NCBI RefSeq assembly: GCF_019457515.1
Contig: NZ_CP080421.1
Coordinates: 1,550,001-1,614,000, forward strand
DNA length: 64,000 nt
Origin: Shewanella mesophila
GTDB taxonomy: Bacteria; Pseudomonadota; Gammaproteobacteria; Enterobacterales; Shewanellaceae
Reading direction: 5' to 3'
In this document: piece by piece, positions 1-8,770 of the stretch
Layout of the letters: each line of letters begins with the position of its first letter
How positions within the stretch are numbered: the stretch's first letter is position 1
Position numbers and translations under genes: made by a program
The notes under the pieces: generated by a model
Databases searched by the model: none
Told to the model about the DNA's origin: nothing
What the model saw: only the letters and a program-made list of their open reading frames with translations

Positions 1-1467
1 GACAGATATCTGGCGCTAATTCGTCAACTGGGTTATCAAGCTAATAGCTTCCGCGATATGATGCGTGCCGATATGACTCGTCGTCAGCTTGTTGTATCAC
101 TTGTTGGTTCTGAATTTGTACTACCTGGTGAAGCTAACTATCTAGCCCAGATCCAAGGTCAAACTCGTGATATCCGTTATCATGTTGTCGATGCGACTCC
201 GTTTCTTGAGCAAGTTACCGTATCTGATGAAGAAACGAATACCTATTATCAAGCGAATCAAAATCAATTTGTTCGCCCAGAAACAGTATCACTCGATTAC
301 CTTGAGCTGAATTCCTCTGACATAGCGAGTGCAATAGCGGTGTCTGATGAAGAAGCGCAGACCTATTATGATGAAAACAAAGCTCAGTACGTCAAAGCTG
401 AGAAGCGTCTTGCTGGTCATATTCTGGTTAATCTAGGTGACGATGAGGCTGCTGCTAAAGCCAAAGCTGAGGCTATCTACGCCAAGCTGCAAGCGGGTGA
501 AGACTTTGCTGCATTAGCTAAAACCGATTCTGATGACACCTTTAGCGGCGAGCAGGGTGGTCAACTCGATTGGTTTGAGCAAGGTGTTATGGAGCCTGCT
601 TTCGATACCGCCCTATTTGGTTTAGCACAAGGAGAGTATTCACCAGTCATTAAGACGAGTTTTGGTTATCACATCGTTAAATTACTCGATGTACAACCAA
701 GTTCTACTGCGCCATTTAGCGATGTCAAAGATAAGATCATCACACAGTTGATGAATAAAAAGTCTGTTGATCAGTTTTATGGCTTACAGCAACGCCTTGC
801 TGATGTCAGTTATGAAGTGCCTGATACTTTAGCTGAAGCGTCTAAGGAAGTCGGCGTTCCAGTGAAGACCAGTCCTGTATTTTCTCGAGATAATGCGCCA
901 GAGCTATTCAGTTCACCTGAAGTGCTTAAAGCCGCTTTCTCTAATACTGTGTTACTCGATGGTATGAATAGCGATGTTATCGAGCTTGGTCCTAATCATG
1001 TGATTGTGGTTCGAGTTAATACTCATACCGCAGCGGGTACCTTAAGCTTAGATGAAGTTAAAGCCTCTATTGTAGAGCGTCTAAAACAGGATAAGGCGAA
1101 TGAGCTTGCTCGTGAGAGTGCGCAAGCTATGATGACTGCGATTAAGGGTGGAGATACTTCTGCTGAACTTACCCTTCATACTAAGTTAACTCGTTTCGAT
1201 CAGTCTGTTGATACTGGCATTGTGAATAAAACCTTTGAGATGGCCCAACCTGCAGGTGATGACTTAGTGGTTGATACTGCTTCTCTGGCTAATGGTTATG
1301 CGGTTATCGTGTTAGACAAAGTGAATGCCGCTGAAGGTGTTGATGAGAATCTTGTTAATGCCTTAAAGCAACGTCTTAATTCTCAGTACAGTGAAAATGA
1401 TTACCGTGCTTTGATAAGCTTACTAAAGGCTAAAGGTGAAGTGGTTTATACTCCAGCCGAAGAGTAA
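1..1467 (+). CDS. ppiD: Peptidyl-prolyl cis-trans isomerase D (PpiD), C-terminal part
   Basis: The frame is open from the first base, so the gene starts upstream of the window and the N-terminal membrane anchor is not visible. What remains (about 488 residues) has a SurA/PpiD-type helical region followed by a parvulin rotamase domain at about residues 125-235 of the visible part, with the typical segments KRLAGHILVNL, GGQLDWFEQGVMEPAFD and SFGYHIVKLLD. PpiD is an inner-membrane-anchored periplasmic folding chaperone that binds outer-membrane and secreted proteins leaving the Sec translocon; its parvulin domain usually has little isomerase activity. The C-terminal 250 residues match the family's chaperone module in length and position. 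The gene ends with TAA and is followed 30 bases later by a strong terminator, so it is the last gene of its transcript. Family assignment is confident. Confidence 0.93.
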   Translation, partial: DRYLALIRQLGYQANSFRDMMRADMTRRQLVVSLVGSEFVLPGEANYLAQIQGQTRDIRYHVVDATPFLEQVTVSDEETNTYYQANQNQFVRPETVSLDYLELNSSDIASAIAVSDEEAQTYYDENKAQYVKAEKRLAGHILVNLGDDEAAAKAKAEAIYAKLQAGEDFAALAKTDSDDTFSGEQGGQLDWFEQGVMEPAFDTALFGLAQGEYSPVIKTSFGYHIVKLLDVQPSSTAPFSDVKDKIITQLMNKKSVDQFYGLQQRLADVSYEVPDTLAEASKEVGVPVKTSPVFSRDNAPELFSSPEVLKAAFSNTVLLDGMNSDVIELGPNHVIVVRVNTHTAAGTLSLDEVKASIVERLKQDKANELARESAQAMMTAIKGGDTSAELTLHTKLTRFDQSVDTGIVNKTFEMAQPAGDDLVVDTASLANGYAVIVLDKVNAAEGVDENLVNALKQRLNSQYSENDYRALISLLKAKGEVVYTPAEE

Positions 1468-1496
1468 TCGCTAAGCAACGACAGTTTAGAGTTAAG

Positions 1497-1525
1497 AAAG
1501 CCAGCGTTAATCCGCTGGCTTTTTT
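1497..1525 (+). terminator. Intrinsic terminator of ppiD
   Basis: AAAGCCAGCG (1497-1506) pairs perfectly with CGCTGGCTTT (1513-1522) across a six-base loop and runs into a T tract. It lies 30 bases after the ppiD stop codon. Confidence 0.9.
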
Positions 1526-1574
1526 ATGGCTGCAATGGGTATTAAAAAAGTGTTTGTGTAGTCGCAGGGTTAAT

Positions 1575-1690
1575 ACCAATTAGTATAAGAAAGTGATCTC
1601 CCCTGCGTGTTTTTTTGGCAACTAATTCAAGGCGAATGGTCGATGGAATGGTTGCTCTCTTGTGAGGCCGTTCAACGCAGAAGTAGGAAG
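1575..1690 (+). repeat. Dispersed repeat, copy 1 (about 116 bp core)
   Basis: This non-coding segment begins ACCAATTAGTATAAGAAAG and ends CAACGCAGAAGTAGGAAG. The reverse complement of 43762-43877 aligns to it over its whole length, with one or two single-base indels and roughly four-fifths identity by eye. Conserved blocks include GTATAAGAAAGTGATCT, ATTCAAGGCGAATGG and TTCAACGCAGAAGTA. Short reading frames across it are not conserved between copies, so it looks like a non-coding interspersed element (MITE-like, or the remnant of an insertion sequence). No transposase lies nearby. Confidence 0.75.
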
Positions 1691-1979
1691 TCAAAAACAC
1701 GCCTAACAGGCGAATTTGTGTTAACGAGTTTGACCCTAGTTCAACTATGCTCTTCACTCGTTGCAATCAACAGGATCTAGCATGTTCCAGACATACTTAA
1801 GGCATTCCTTCCATCGCTGGCGGTCAGATGTTGTGAATGCCCTTAATGCACGACTAAAGGGATTTTTAGGAGGTAGGGTAACGCATGGAGCCGTTACCGA
1901 GGATGCTAGAGCCGAGGAGCATTGCTTCATAAGCGCTAAATTCTCGTTGAGCGTCAAATCTTTATACTGATAGGCATAA
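1691..1979. other. Gene-free stretch beside the repeat
   Basis: This 290-base stretch carries only short overlapping reading frames on both strands (1754-1957 minus, 1761-1970 plus), without a convincing ribosome binding site or recognisable domain. Its composition resembles the neighbouring repeat, so it may be a further part of that element or a gene relic. I see no RNA gene. Confidence 0.4.
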
Positions 1980-2007
1980 AAAAGCCACGATAATTATCGT
2001 GGCTTTT
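1980..2007 (-). terminator. Terminator of fabV
   Basis: AAAAGCCACGATAA and TTATCGTGGCTTTT form a perfect inverted repeat 30 bases beyond the fabV stop. On the minus strand it is followed by a run of Ts, fitting fabV termination; it could work weakly in both directions. Confidence 0.85.
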
Positions 2008-2037
2008 AACGTATGTTTAGCGTAGTAAGAGCAGGTA

Positions 2038-3240
2038 TTAAATCTGCTCTACATCGAACTGCACATCAGGGTTAACATCGGCTTCGTAGTCAACCGAGTC
2101 GATTCCGAAACCAAATAGTTTCAAAAACTCTTCTTTATATTCACGATAATCGGTGAGTTCACTTAAGTTTTCAGTGGTCACTTGCGGCCATAGATCACGA
2201 CAATGTAGTTGGATCTCTTCTTTAAGCTCCCAGTCATCTAAGCGCAGACGGTTGGCGTCATCAACTTGCGGTGCGACGCCATCGGCGCGGAATAGACGTT
2301 CATTGAACATACGGTTAATCTGTTCTTGGCATCCTTCATGAAGACCTTCTTCGCGCATCTTCTTAAATACCATTGCAATATATAACGGCATTACAGGAAT
2401 CGCTGAACTCGCTTGAGTTACTACGCTCTTTAGTACCGCTACGTTAGCGCTTCCGCCTGTTGTTGACAGCTTGTCATTTAGTGCGTTAGCGGCTCGGTCT
2501 AGATCCATCTTTGCCTTGCCTAACGCGCCATGCCAATAAATAGGCCATGTTAGCTCGGTGCCGATATAGCTGTAGGCTACGGTCTTACAATTGGGTGCGA
2601 GTACGCCAGCGTCGGCTAAAGCATTGATCCAAAGTTCCCAATCTTCTCCACCCATAACGGTAACAGTATCTTGGATCTCCTGTTCGCTAGCGGGTTCAAC
2701 ACTGGTTTCAATGATAAGATCTTTGTTGGTATCGACCGCGGTCGCCGTATAAGTCTCACCAATAGGTTTAAGTGAAGAGCGGATCAGCTCGCCTGAGTCA
2801 GGCAGTTTTCGAACTGGCGATGCGAGAGAGTAGACCACCATATCGACCTGACCGAGATCTTGCTTAATAATGTCAATCGCACGCTGTTTTGCTTCGTGGC
2901 TAAATGCATCGCCATTTAAGCTTTTAGAATATAAGCCTGCTTGTTTGGCAAATTTATCAAATGCTGCTGAGTTATACCAACCCGCAGTACCTGGTTTAGT
3001 TTCTGTACCGGGTTTTTCAAAAAAGACGCCGAGGGTTGCTGCATTGCTACCAAAGGCAGCGGCGATGCGTGAAGATAGTCCATAGCCACTTGAAGAGCCG
3101 ATCACTAGTACTTTTTTCGGACCGTTGTTAACTGGGCCTTTTGCTTTGGTAATATTGATTTGCTCAAGTACATTTGCTTCACAGCCGACCGGATGAGTGG
3201 TAGTACAAATAAAGCCACGTGTTTTGGGTTTGATTATCAT
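2038..3240 (-). CDS. fabV: FabV-type trans-2-enoyl-ACP/CoA reductase (NADH)
   Basis: This 400-residue protein is full length for the FabV/TER family. It catalyses the last reduction step of the fatty acid elongation cycle, converting trans-2-enoyl-ACP to acyl-ACP in the cytoplasm. It opens with the family hallmark [19 protein letters not shown], has a dinucleotide-binding segment [13 protein letters not shown] at about residues 46-58, and carries the Y-x8-K catalytic pair in [10 protein letters not shown] near residues 235-245. FabV enzymes are intrinsically tolerant of triclosan in several species; that is family knowledge, not shown here. The gene is monocistronic, with its own terminator downstream and an inverted repeat upstream that separates it from sapF. 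Confidence 0.96.
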   Translation of the reverse strand: MIIKPKTRGFICTTTHPVGCEANVLEQINITKAKGPVNNGPKKVLVIGSSSGYGLSSRIAAAFGSNAATLGVFFEKPGTETKPGTAGWYNSAAFDKFAKQAGLYSKSLNGDAFSHEAKQRAIDIIKQDLGQVDMVVYSLASPVRKLPDSGELIRSSLKPIGETYTATAVDTNKDLIIETSVEPASEQEIQDTVTVMGGEDWELWINALADAGVLAPNCKTVAYSYIGTELTWPIYWHGALGKAKMDLDRAANALNDKLSTTGGSANVAVLKSVVTQASSAIPVMPLYIAMVFKKMREEGLHEGCQEQINRMFNERLFRADGVAPQVDDANRLRLDDWELKEEIQLHCRDLWPQVTTENLSELTDYREYKEEFLKLFGFGIDSVDYEADVNPDVQFDVEQI

Positions 3241-3261
3241 GTTTCTGCTTCTCTTGAAAAA

Positions 3262-3298
3262 GTGCCATAAGGATAATTAAACCAAGATGAAATGGCAC
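3262..3298 (-). terminator. Possible long-loop terminator after sapF
   Basis: GTGCCAT (3262-3268) and ATGGCAC (3292-3298) are perfect 7-base arms separated by 23 bases. On the minus strand the second arm is followed by TTTTTC, about 80 bases after the sapF stop. The loop is long, and the element overlaps the fabV promoter region, so it could instead be an operator. Confidence 0.4.
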
Positions 3299-3344
3299 AT
3301 GTTTTTTAATTATTAGGCATATAAGCCACAGTGGTTGGAGCAGT

Positions 3345-4130
3345 TTAGCGTTTATAGGAGAACATAGTTTGCTCCTGAATGAGTCGCTGAGTGTATTCGT
3401 GTTGCGGCGAATTGAATAGCTTTTCAGTTGTCGCCTTTTCGACCATTTTACCTTGGTGGAGTACCATTATCTTGTCGCTGAAATGGCGGATAATATTCAT
3501 ATTGTGAGATACAAAAATATAAGAGAGTCCCATCTCTTGTTGCAGTTTGAGTAATAGATTCAAAATTTGCGATCGTACCGAGAGGTCGAGTGCTGTTAAT
3601 GCTTCATCGGCAATGATGATTTTAGGGTTAAGCATTAATGCTCGCGCCACCGCAACGCGCTGTTTCATCCCTTCGGAGATCATGTGAGGATAGAAATCGG
3701 CATGTTCTGGCAATAATCCCACTTTTCTCAAACGATCGATCACTTGAGTGCGACGTGCGTGTTTATCTAAATCGGTGTTAAACCTCAGCGGTTCATCGAG
3801 CAGCTCACCGACAGTAATACTGGGGTTTAGTGACGTATTTGGGTCTTGAAAGATCATTCGTATTAGTTTGCAGCGCTGTTTGAGGTTGCGACTTTCAAGC
3901 ACTTCGCCCTCAAATTGGATTTCACCGCCGGTGCGCTCTTCTGCGCCAACTAATATCCTTGCAAGGGTACTTTTACCTGAGCCTGTTTCGCCCACGATCG
4001 CAAGGGTTTCACCGCGATTGAGCTCAAAAGAGATAGGCTCAAGCGCATGGTTGTATTGGCGCTTAAAACCTTTGTAGCCAGCAAAGAAGGTTTTGCTGAG
4101 CTGATTAACTTTTAGTAAGGGGCTCGTCAT
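3345..4130 (-). CDS. sapF: Peptide ABC transporter ATP-binding protein SapF
   Basis: A 261-residue cytoplasmic ATPase of the oligopeptide/nickel ABC family, the last gene of the sap operon. Walker A is GETGSGKST, Walker B is PKIIIADEALTALD, and the signature is the weakened form SEGMKQR usual for this subfamily. The H-loop histidine lies in IFVSHNMNII. I start it at the ATG at 4130 (MTSPLLKVNQ), which overlaps the end of sapD by 26 bases; an in-frame upstream ATG at 4166 would add 12 unconserved residues. SapF pairs with SapD to energise the SapBC permease. In enteric bacteria the Sap system is linked to antimicrobial peptide resistance and, for SapBCDF, putrescine export; the substrate here cannot be read from sequence. 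Confidence 0.92.
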   Translation of the reverse strand: MTSPLLKVNQLSKTFFAGYKGFKRQYNHALEPISFELNRGETLAIVGETGSGKSTLARILVGAEERTGGEIQFEGEVLESRNLKQRCKLIRMIFQDPNTSLNPSITVGELLDEPLRFNTDLDKHARRTQVIDRLRKVGLLPEHADFYPHMISEGMKQRVAVARALMLNPKIIIADEALTALDLSVRSQILNLLLKLQQEMGLSYIFVSHNMNIIRHFSDKIMVLHQGKMVEKATTEKLFNSPQHEYTQRLIQEQTMFSYKR

Positions 4131-5118
4131 TGCATGGCTCGCTATGGTAAGGGAAGTGGCACGCAAAATAGCGGTCTTTTTGGTGGCATAGATTTGGCTG
4201 ATTAACGCAGTGCTTCTGTGCTTGAGGGCATCGTGGACCTAACCGACACCCTATGGGGAGATGCTGTAGTGCTGGGGCGGACCCTGGCAGAGTATTCATC
4301 ATGGTTTTATGGTGCTCAGGATTTGAGTAATCAGGAATGTTATCCAGTAGCGCCTTGGTATAGGGATGATAAGGCTGAGCTATCACCTCCGCAGTTGGCC
4401 CCGATTCCATTATCTGGCCGCTATACATAACCGATAACCGGTCGCACCATTGAGACAGGGTTTCAAGCTCGTGACTGATAAGTAAAATCGATACATTTTG
4501 CAGCTGATTAAGTTTGCTCAATAGGCGAAATATCTGTGCCTGAGTTCGTACTTCCATGGAGTTGGTGGGTTCATCCGCGATAAGTAATCGTGGCTGATTT
4601 GCAACGGCGATAGCAATCATCACTTTTTGGCATTCTCCATCGGAAAGCTCCCAAGCGTAACTAGACATCACTTTTTGCGTCTCTTTAATACCAACCTTAT
4701 GCAACCATTGCTGGGCTTTGACTCGCTTATCTTTGTCTCTTTTCCACCAGGGGATGGTTTTATTCTCTGGCATGGCTTCGACTATTTGAACACCGACTGA
4801 AATCGTCGGATCTAGGCTGCTTATTGGGTCTTGGAAGATCATCGCCATCTCACTTCCCATTAATACTCGCCGCTGTTGCGAGCTCATATCCATTAAGTTT
4901 TGACCATCCCACATCATACGGTCGGCCTGTATCGTCCAATTGTGTCCAGGAATTCCTAATATCGCCCTAGCTAACAGAGAGCGCCCAGAACCCGACTCAC
5001 CAACAAGACCGTGGATTTCACCTGGATTGATGGTTAAGCTGACTCGCTCTAACGCCTTAACACGACCATGGGGGGTGTCTAGTTCGATAGTGAGGTTTCT
5101 AATATCGAGTAATGGCAT
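4105..5118 (-). CDS. sapD: Peptide ABC transporter ATP-binding protein SapD (Walker A Lys to Arg)
   Basis: A 337-residue ATPase closely following enterobacterial SapD, starting MPLLDIRNLTIE and keeping the C-terminal oligopeptide-transporter extension with its cysteines (GCRLGPRCP, HCVNQPNLC, YFACHF). Walker B is intact (PRLLIADEPTNSME) and the signature region reads ELSDGECQKVMIAIA, as degenerate as in E. coli SapD. The P-loop reads GESGSGRSLL: the phosphate-binding lysine is replaced by arginine (codon cgc), whereas E. coli SapD has GESGSGKS. Such a change usually abolishes ATP hydrolysis, so this half-site may be non-catalytic with SapF doing the work. The gene overlaps sapF by 26 bases and lies 12 bases after sapC. 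Confidence 0.93.
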   Translation of the reverse strand: MPLLDIRNLTIELDTPHGRVKALERVSLTINPGEIHGLVGESGSGRSLLARAILGIPGHNWTIQADRMMWDGQNLMDMSSQQRRVLMGSEMAMIFQDPISSLDPTISVGVQIVEAMPENKTIPWWKRDKDKRVKAQQWLHKVGIKETQKVMSSYAWELSDGECQKVMIAIAVANQPRLLIADEPTNSMEVRTQAQIFRLLSKLNQLQNVSILLISHELETLSQWCDRLSVMYSGQIMESGPTAEVIAQPYHPYTKALLDNIPDYSNPEHHKTMMNTLPGSAPALQHLPIGCRLGPRCPQAQKHCVNQPNLCHQKDRYFACHFPYHSEPCNDEPLTKS

Positions 5119-5130
5119 CTATGATTCTCA

Positions 5131-6021
5131 TTAATGACGAATAGGTGACAGTGCTGAGCGTAACCCATCACCAACTAAATTAATGGCTAAAACACTGCAA
5201 AAAATCGCCACGCCGGGAATGGAGACGGTCCATGGTGCGGTGAGCAAGTTATCCATACCTTGAGAAACCATAGCTCCCCATTCAGGGCTTGGTGCTTGAG
5301 CGCCAAGATTTAAGAAGCCCAGTGCGGCAATGTCGAGAATGGCAGCAGAGATCCCTAAGGTGGTTTGAATGATCATAGTGTCCAAAATGTTTGGCAAAAT
5401 GACATACCAGAAAATTTGCAGTGGGTTAGCACCATCGAGTCTTGCGGCGGTGACATACTCTTTCTGTAGTTCTTCATGAACGGCTTGATGGATAGCCCTA
5501 ACAAATTGTGGGGTGAGGGCGATACCCACCGCCCAAAATACATTCCCAAGACCTGGGCCTGTCACTGCAACTACCAGTATTGCCATTAATAGAGAGGGAA
5601 TTGACAGCAGAGCATCTAGTAGGTGGCTGAGCAAGCTAGATTTTAGTCCTTTCATCATGCCGGAGATTGATCCAATGATGAAGCCGAAGATAAGGGCGGT
5701 TGCAACGATTCCTAGCGCCATGCCAAAGGTAAGATGAGCGCCATGTAGCAGCCTACTAAAGATATCGCGACCAAGATCATCTGTGCCTAAAAAGTGCTCA
5801 ACGGTACCAGCAGGGTCCCAGGAGGGCGCAAGCAGCAGGGCATGAGGATCTTGGTGCTCCGGCGCGTAGGGGGCGATTAGCGGGCCGAAAATCGCCAGCA
5901 GAATAAGTGAACAGACGGCCCAGAGACCCGCAAAGGCAAAAGGGTTGTCTGTGAAGGCATTCCAAATTCGACTCAGTGGCGAGGGGATATGATCCTCTTG
6001 GTATATTTTAATTTGAGGCAT
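5131..6021 (-). CDS. sapC: Peptide ABC transporter permease SapC
   Basis: A 296-residue inner-membrane permease of the DppC/OppC type. An N-terminal cytoplasmic segment leads into a first transmembrane helix near residues 32-52, a periplasmic stretch with the conserved HFLGTDDLGRDIFSR, and five further helices. The EAA loop that docks to the ATPase is visible as EYVTAARLDGANPLQIFWYVILPN at about residues 188-211 (counted in two parts, EYVTAARLDG then the helix). It overlaps sapB by 14 bases, indicating translational coupling, and forms the membrane channel with SapB. Confidence 0.93.
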   Translation of the reverse strand: MPQIKIYQEDHIPSPLSRIWNAFTDNPFAFAGLWAVCSLILLAIFGPLIAPYAPEHQDPHALLLAPSWDPAGTVEHFLGTDDLGRDIFSRLLHGAHLTFGMALGIVATALIFGFIIGSISGMMKGLKSSLLSHLLDALLSIPSLLMAILVVAVTGPGLGNVFWAVGIALTPQFVRAIHQAVHEELQKEYVTAARLDGANPLQIFWYVILPNILDTMIIQTTLGISAAILDIAALGFLNLGAQAPSPEWGAMVSQGMDNLLTAPWTVSIPGVAIFCSVLAINLVGDGLRSALSPIRH

Positions 6022-7039
6022 AGAGTTCTTTCCTGCTAATGGGATTGAGTGCCGTATGCATCACTTCAATAAGTATACTCAAAAAGATGATAATCAAGGC
6101 TACCGCCAAGATACCGCCTTGGATAACGGTATAATCACGCTGATAGATCCCTGATACTAACCAGGCGCCAACACCGGGCCAGCTGAAAATCACTTCGACA
6201 ACAATCGCGTAACTGGCAAATGCGCCGAGCATTAAGCCCAGATTTTTTAATACAGGAATAAAAGCGTTGGGTAAGGCATGACGTAAGACAATAGTTGAGG
6301 TATGCAACCCTCTGGCTTCTGCCGCCTTGATATAAGTTTTTTCCATAATGGATATCATGGCACTGCGGGTGATCCGCACAACCACGGTAAAGGGGAGAAC
6401 AGCAAGAGTCACCGCCGGTAGAATAATATGCAGGAGAGCATCAATGAAAGCTGACATCGCATATTGTGAATTTGACATCAGGGTATCAATCAATAGAAAA
6501 CCTGTGACAGGTTTTATCTCATATAACAGGTTTATCTGCCCTGAAATGGGTAACCAACCAAGATGCACGCCAAACCATAATGAGAGGCTTAAACCTAACC
6601 AGAACACTGGAATTGAGTATCCCGTTAGCGTTATTGCCATAATCGTGTGTTGAGTGATTTTATTTTTACTGAGTGATGCTAAGACACCTAATGGAATACC
6701 TAAGAATAAGGCGATAAATCCTGCAACAAAACCTAATTCAAAACTGGCTGGCAATACTGCTGATAGTTCATCGACAACAGGATTTTGCGAGGTGAGTGAA
6801 ATCCCTAAATTACCCGATAAACGTTGTTGTAAATAGGCAACAAATTGACTAAAGGCGTTACCATCAAGCTCATAATCGGCTGTCATGGTAATGACATCCG
6901 TTGCACTGGGGGAATGTATTCCCGTTAAAGCAACGGTCCTTTCTACTGGAAATTTACTCATCGCAATAAACATAACGATGAATAAGATCAAAGATGTGGC
7001 TAAAAACAGGTTTAAACGCCGAATAAGGTAGCGAATCAT
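6008..7039 (-). CDS. sapB: Peptide ABC transporter permease SapB
   Basis: A 343-residue DppB/OppB-type permease. Residues 1-30 form the first transmembrane helix (MIRYLIRRLNLFLATSLILF), a large periplasmic loop follows, and five more helices occupy the C-terminal two thirds. The EAA-like loop TYIKAAEARGLHTSTIVLRH at about residues 235-255 contacts the ATP-binding subunits. It starts within the sapA stop region (4-base overlap) and overlaps sapC, so the five sap genes form one tightly coupled transcriptional unit. Confidence 0.93.
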   Translation of the reverse strand: MIRYLIRRLNLFLATSLILFIVMFIAMSKFPVERTVALTGIHSPSATDVITMTADYELDGNAFSQFVAYLQQRLSGNLGISLTSQNPVVDELSAVLPASFELGFVAGFIALFLGIPLGVLASLSKNKITQHTIMAITLTGYSIPVFWLGLSLSLWFGVHLGWLPISGQINLLYEIKPVTGFLLIDTLMSNSQYAMSAFIDALLHIILPAVTLAVLPFTVVVRITRSAMISIMEKTYIKAAEARGLHTSTIVLRHALPNAFIPVLKNLGLMLGAFASYAIVVEVIFSWPGVGAWLVSGIYQRDYTVIQGGILAVALIIIFLSILIEVMHTALNPISRKELYASN

Positions 7040-8685
7040 TGCTTAGACTCCTCTAAGACAGGAACTTGCTGCAAAACCTTGTCGGTATTGGTGAAAGAGA
7101 TACCACCAAAAGGAGTCAATTTTGCTTGGATGACCTGCTTTTGCTTTACTACCGAACGCGTGGCATGGGCAAACGGAAGTAGAGGAACTTGTTGAGCAAG
7201 GCGCTGTTCTGCTTGTTGATAGAGCGCTGCCCGTTTTTCTCGGTTAGTCGTCGATTTTGCTGCATTGAGAATTACGTCAAATTGCGGATCACACCAGCGA
7301 GATCGATTACTATTCGAGTTCGCCGATGCACAGCTTAATATTGGGGTAAAGAAATTATCGGGGTCACTATTGTCAGCGTTCCAACCAATAAGTACAGAGT
7401 CATAGCTGTGCTTACTCAACTTGTGGTTAAACACACTCCAATCATAGGTGACAATATTCACTTTGACACCAATATGCGCTAAATCAGCTTGGATTAGCTC
7501 AGCCGTTTTATGGGCATTGGGGTTGTATATCCGCGCCACGGGCATTGCCCATATATCTATGCTAAGGTCTTTTACTCCAGCCTCTTCTAGTAGTTCGCGA
7601 GCTTTTTCTGGGTTGTAATCAATTAGGCTTTCGTTCATTGAATAAGCCCAAGAGAGAGGGGGAAGTATGCCGACAGCTTCAACCGCCGTCTTTTGGTAAA
7701 CAGCTCTGAGAATATTATCTTTATCAATAGCATGGGCTAACGCTCTGCGAACCCGAACATCATTGAGTGGGATGCGCTCGGTATTAAAAGCCCAAAAAGC
7801 GACGTTAAATCCAGGTAAGGAGTCGACTTCTAAATCATCTTTGTCGATGACAACTTGAAGCTCTCCAGCCTTTGGAAGTGCTGAAATATTACAATCGCCA
7901 GTGATTAGCTTCGCCAGTCGAGTGGTACTTTTGGGGGTAATGTCGAAAACCAGTTGTTCGACGTTAGGAGTGGCACGCCAATAATGATGATTGCGATAGT
8001 AGCGGATAAAGTCGTTTTTAACATAGTCGACCAATCTAAATGGACCGGTGCCAATAGCGAGTTTGTCTAACAGATCTGGCTCACCTGCTTGATATAAATT
8101 ATCTGCATATTCTTGGGATAGTATCACCGCAAAACCCGTTGCAAGATTCGATAAAAAAGAGGCATCTTTCTGCTTCAGATGGAATGCGACACGGTAGTCA
8201 TCGATTTTCTCAATATTATCGATAAGCTCGGTAAAACCAATACTTTCGAAGAATGGATAACCTGTTTTTGAGACAAAGTGATAGGGGTTGCTATTGTCGA
8301 TAATACGATTAAATGAAAACAGCACATCGTCGGCATTAAAATTTCTCGACGGGGTAAAACGGGCTGAATGATGAAATTGTACGCCTGTTCTTAGCTCAAA
8401 TGTATACACCTTTTCATCATCGCTGATGGTCCAAGATGTTGCTAATGCAGGGATCATCTCTCCAGACTTAGCGTCATAATCGACTAACCCATCATAGATT
8501 TGCTGTGAAGTTGCATCGACTGTGGTGCCCGAGGTTACGAGTTGGGGATTGAATGACTCTGGGTTACCTTCTGAGCAATACACTAGGCCAGAAGGTACAC
8601 GAGTTGGACCACAGGCTGTCAACAGGGGGACTATGCAGCAAATTACTGAACCGAATGTGAGACGCTTTAACCGCTCTTTCATCAA
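7036..8685 (-). CDS. sapA: Periplasmic peptide-binding lipoprotein SapA
   Basis: A 549-residue solute-binding protein of family 5 (DppA/OppA/SapA), first gene of the sap operon. The N-terminus is a lipoprotein signal: basic MMKERLKR, a hydrophobic stretch, then the lipobox LTAC at about residues 22-25, so it is probably anchored to the periplasmic face of a membrane rather than free as in E. coli. The family's opening NPESFNPQLVTSGTTVDA and the mid-protein AHAIDKDNILRAVYQ are present. It would capture peptides for the SapBCDF permease. The divergent gene pspF's terminus lies 85 bases upstream; no obvious promoter motif stands out in that gap. Confidence 0.92.
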   Translation of the reverse strand: MMKERLKRLTFGSVICCIVPLLTACGPTRVPSGLVYCSEGNPESFNPQLVTSGTTVDATSQQIYDGLVDYDAKSGEMIPALATSWTISDDEKVYTFELRTGVQFHHSARFTPSRNFNADDVLFSFNRIIDNSNPYHFVSKTGYPFFESIGFTELIDNIEKIDDYRVAFHLKQKDASFLSNLATGFAVILSQEYADNLYQAGEPDLLDKLAIGTGPFRLVDYVKNDFIRYYRNHHYWRATPNVEQLVFDITPKSTTRLAKLITGDCNISALPKAGELQVVIDKDDLEVDSLPGFNVAFWAFNTERIPLNDVRVRRALAHAIDKDNILRAVYQKTAVEAVGILPPLSWAYSMNESLIDYNPEKARELLEEAGVKDLSIDIWAMPVARIYNPNAHKTAELIQADLAHIGVKVNIVTYDWSVFNHKLSKHSYDSVLIGWNADNSDPDNFFTPILSCASANSNSNRSRWCDPQFDVILNAAKSTTNREKRAALYQQAEQRLAQQVPLLPFAHATRSVVKQKQVIQAKLTPFGGISFTNTDKVLQQVPVLEESKQ

Positions 8686-8770
8686 TAGATGTAATAGTTG
8701 TTTGAATGAAGAGGGTTATTTTAACAGCGCTATAGAGTTAGGAGCAAACATCATCTGCCCCTAGTTGGAT

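Noticed and set aside
1840..1862. AATGCACGACTAA shared by positions near 1847 and 43718
   Set aside because: The motif has the same orientation at both places although the neighbouring repeat copies are inverted to each other, so it does not fit one element and is likely chance.
1754..1970. Overlapping short reading frames on both strands
   Set aside because: Neither has a clear ribosome binding site or domain; they overlap each other and lie in repeat-like DNA, so I describe the stretch as gene-free.
3262..3298. Operator for fabV formed by the GTGCCAT and ATGGCAC arms
   Set aside because: The arms fit a weak long-loop terminator after sapF at least as well, with T runs on both strands; I list it only as a low-confidence terminator.
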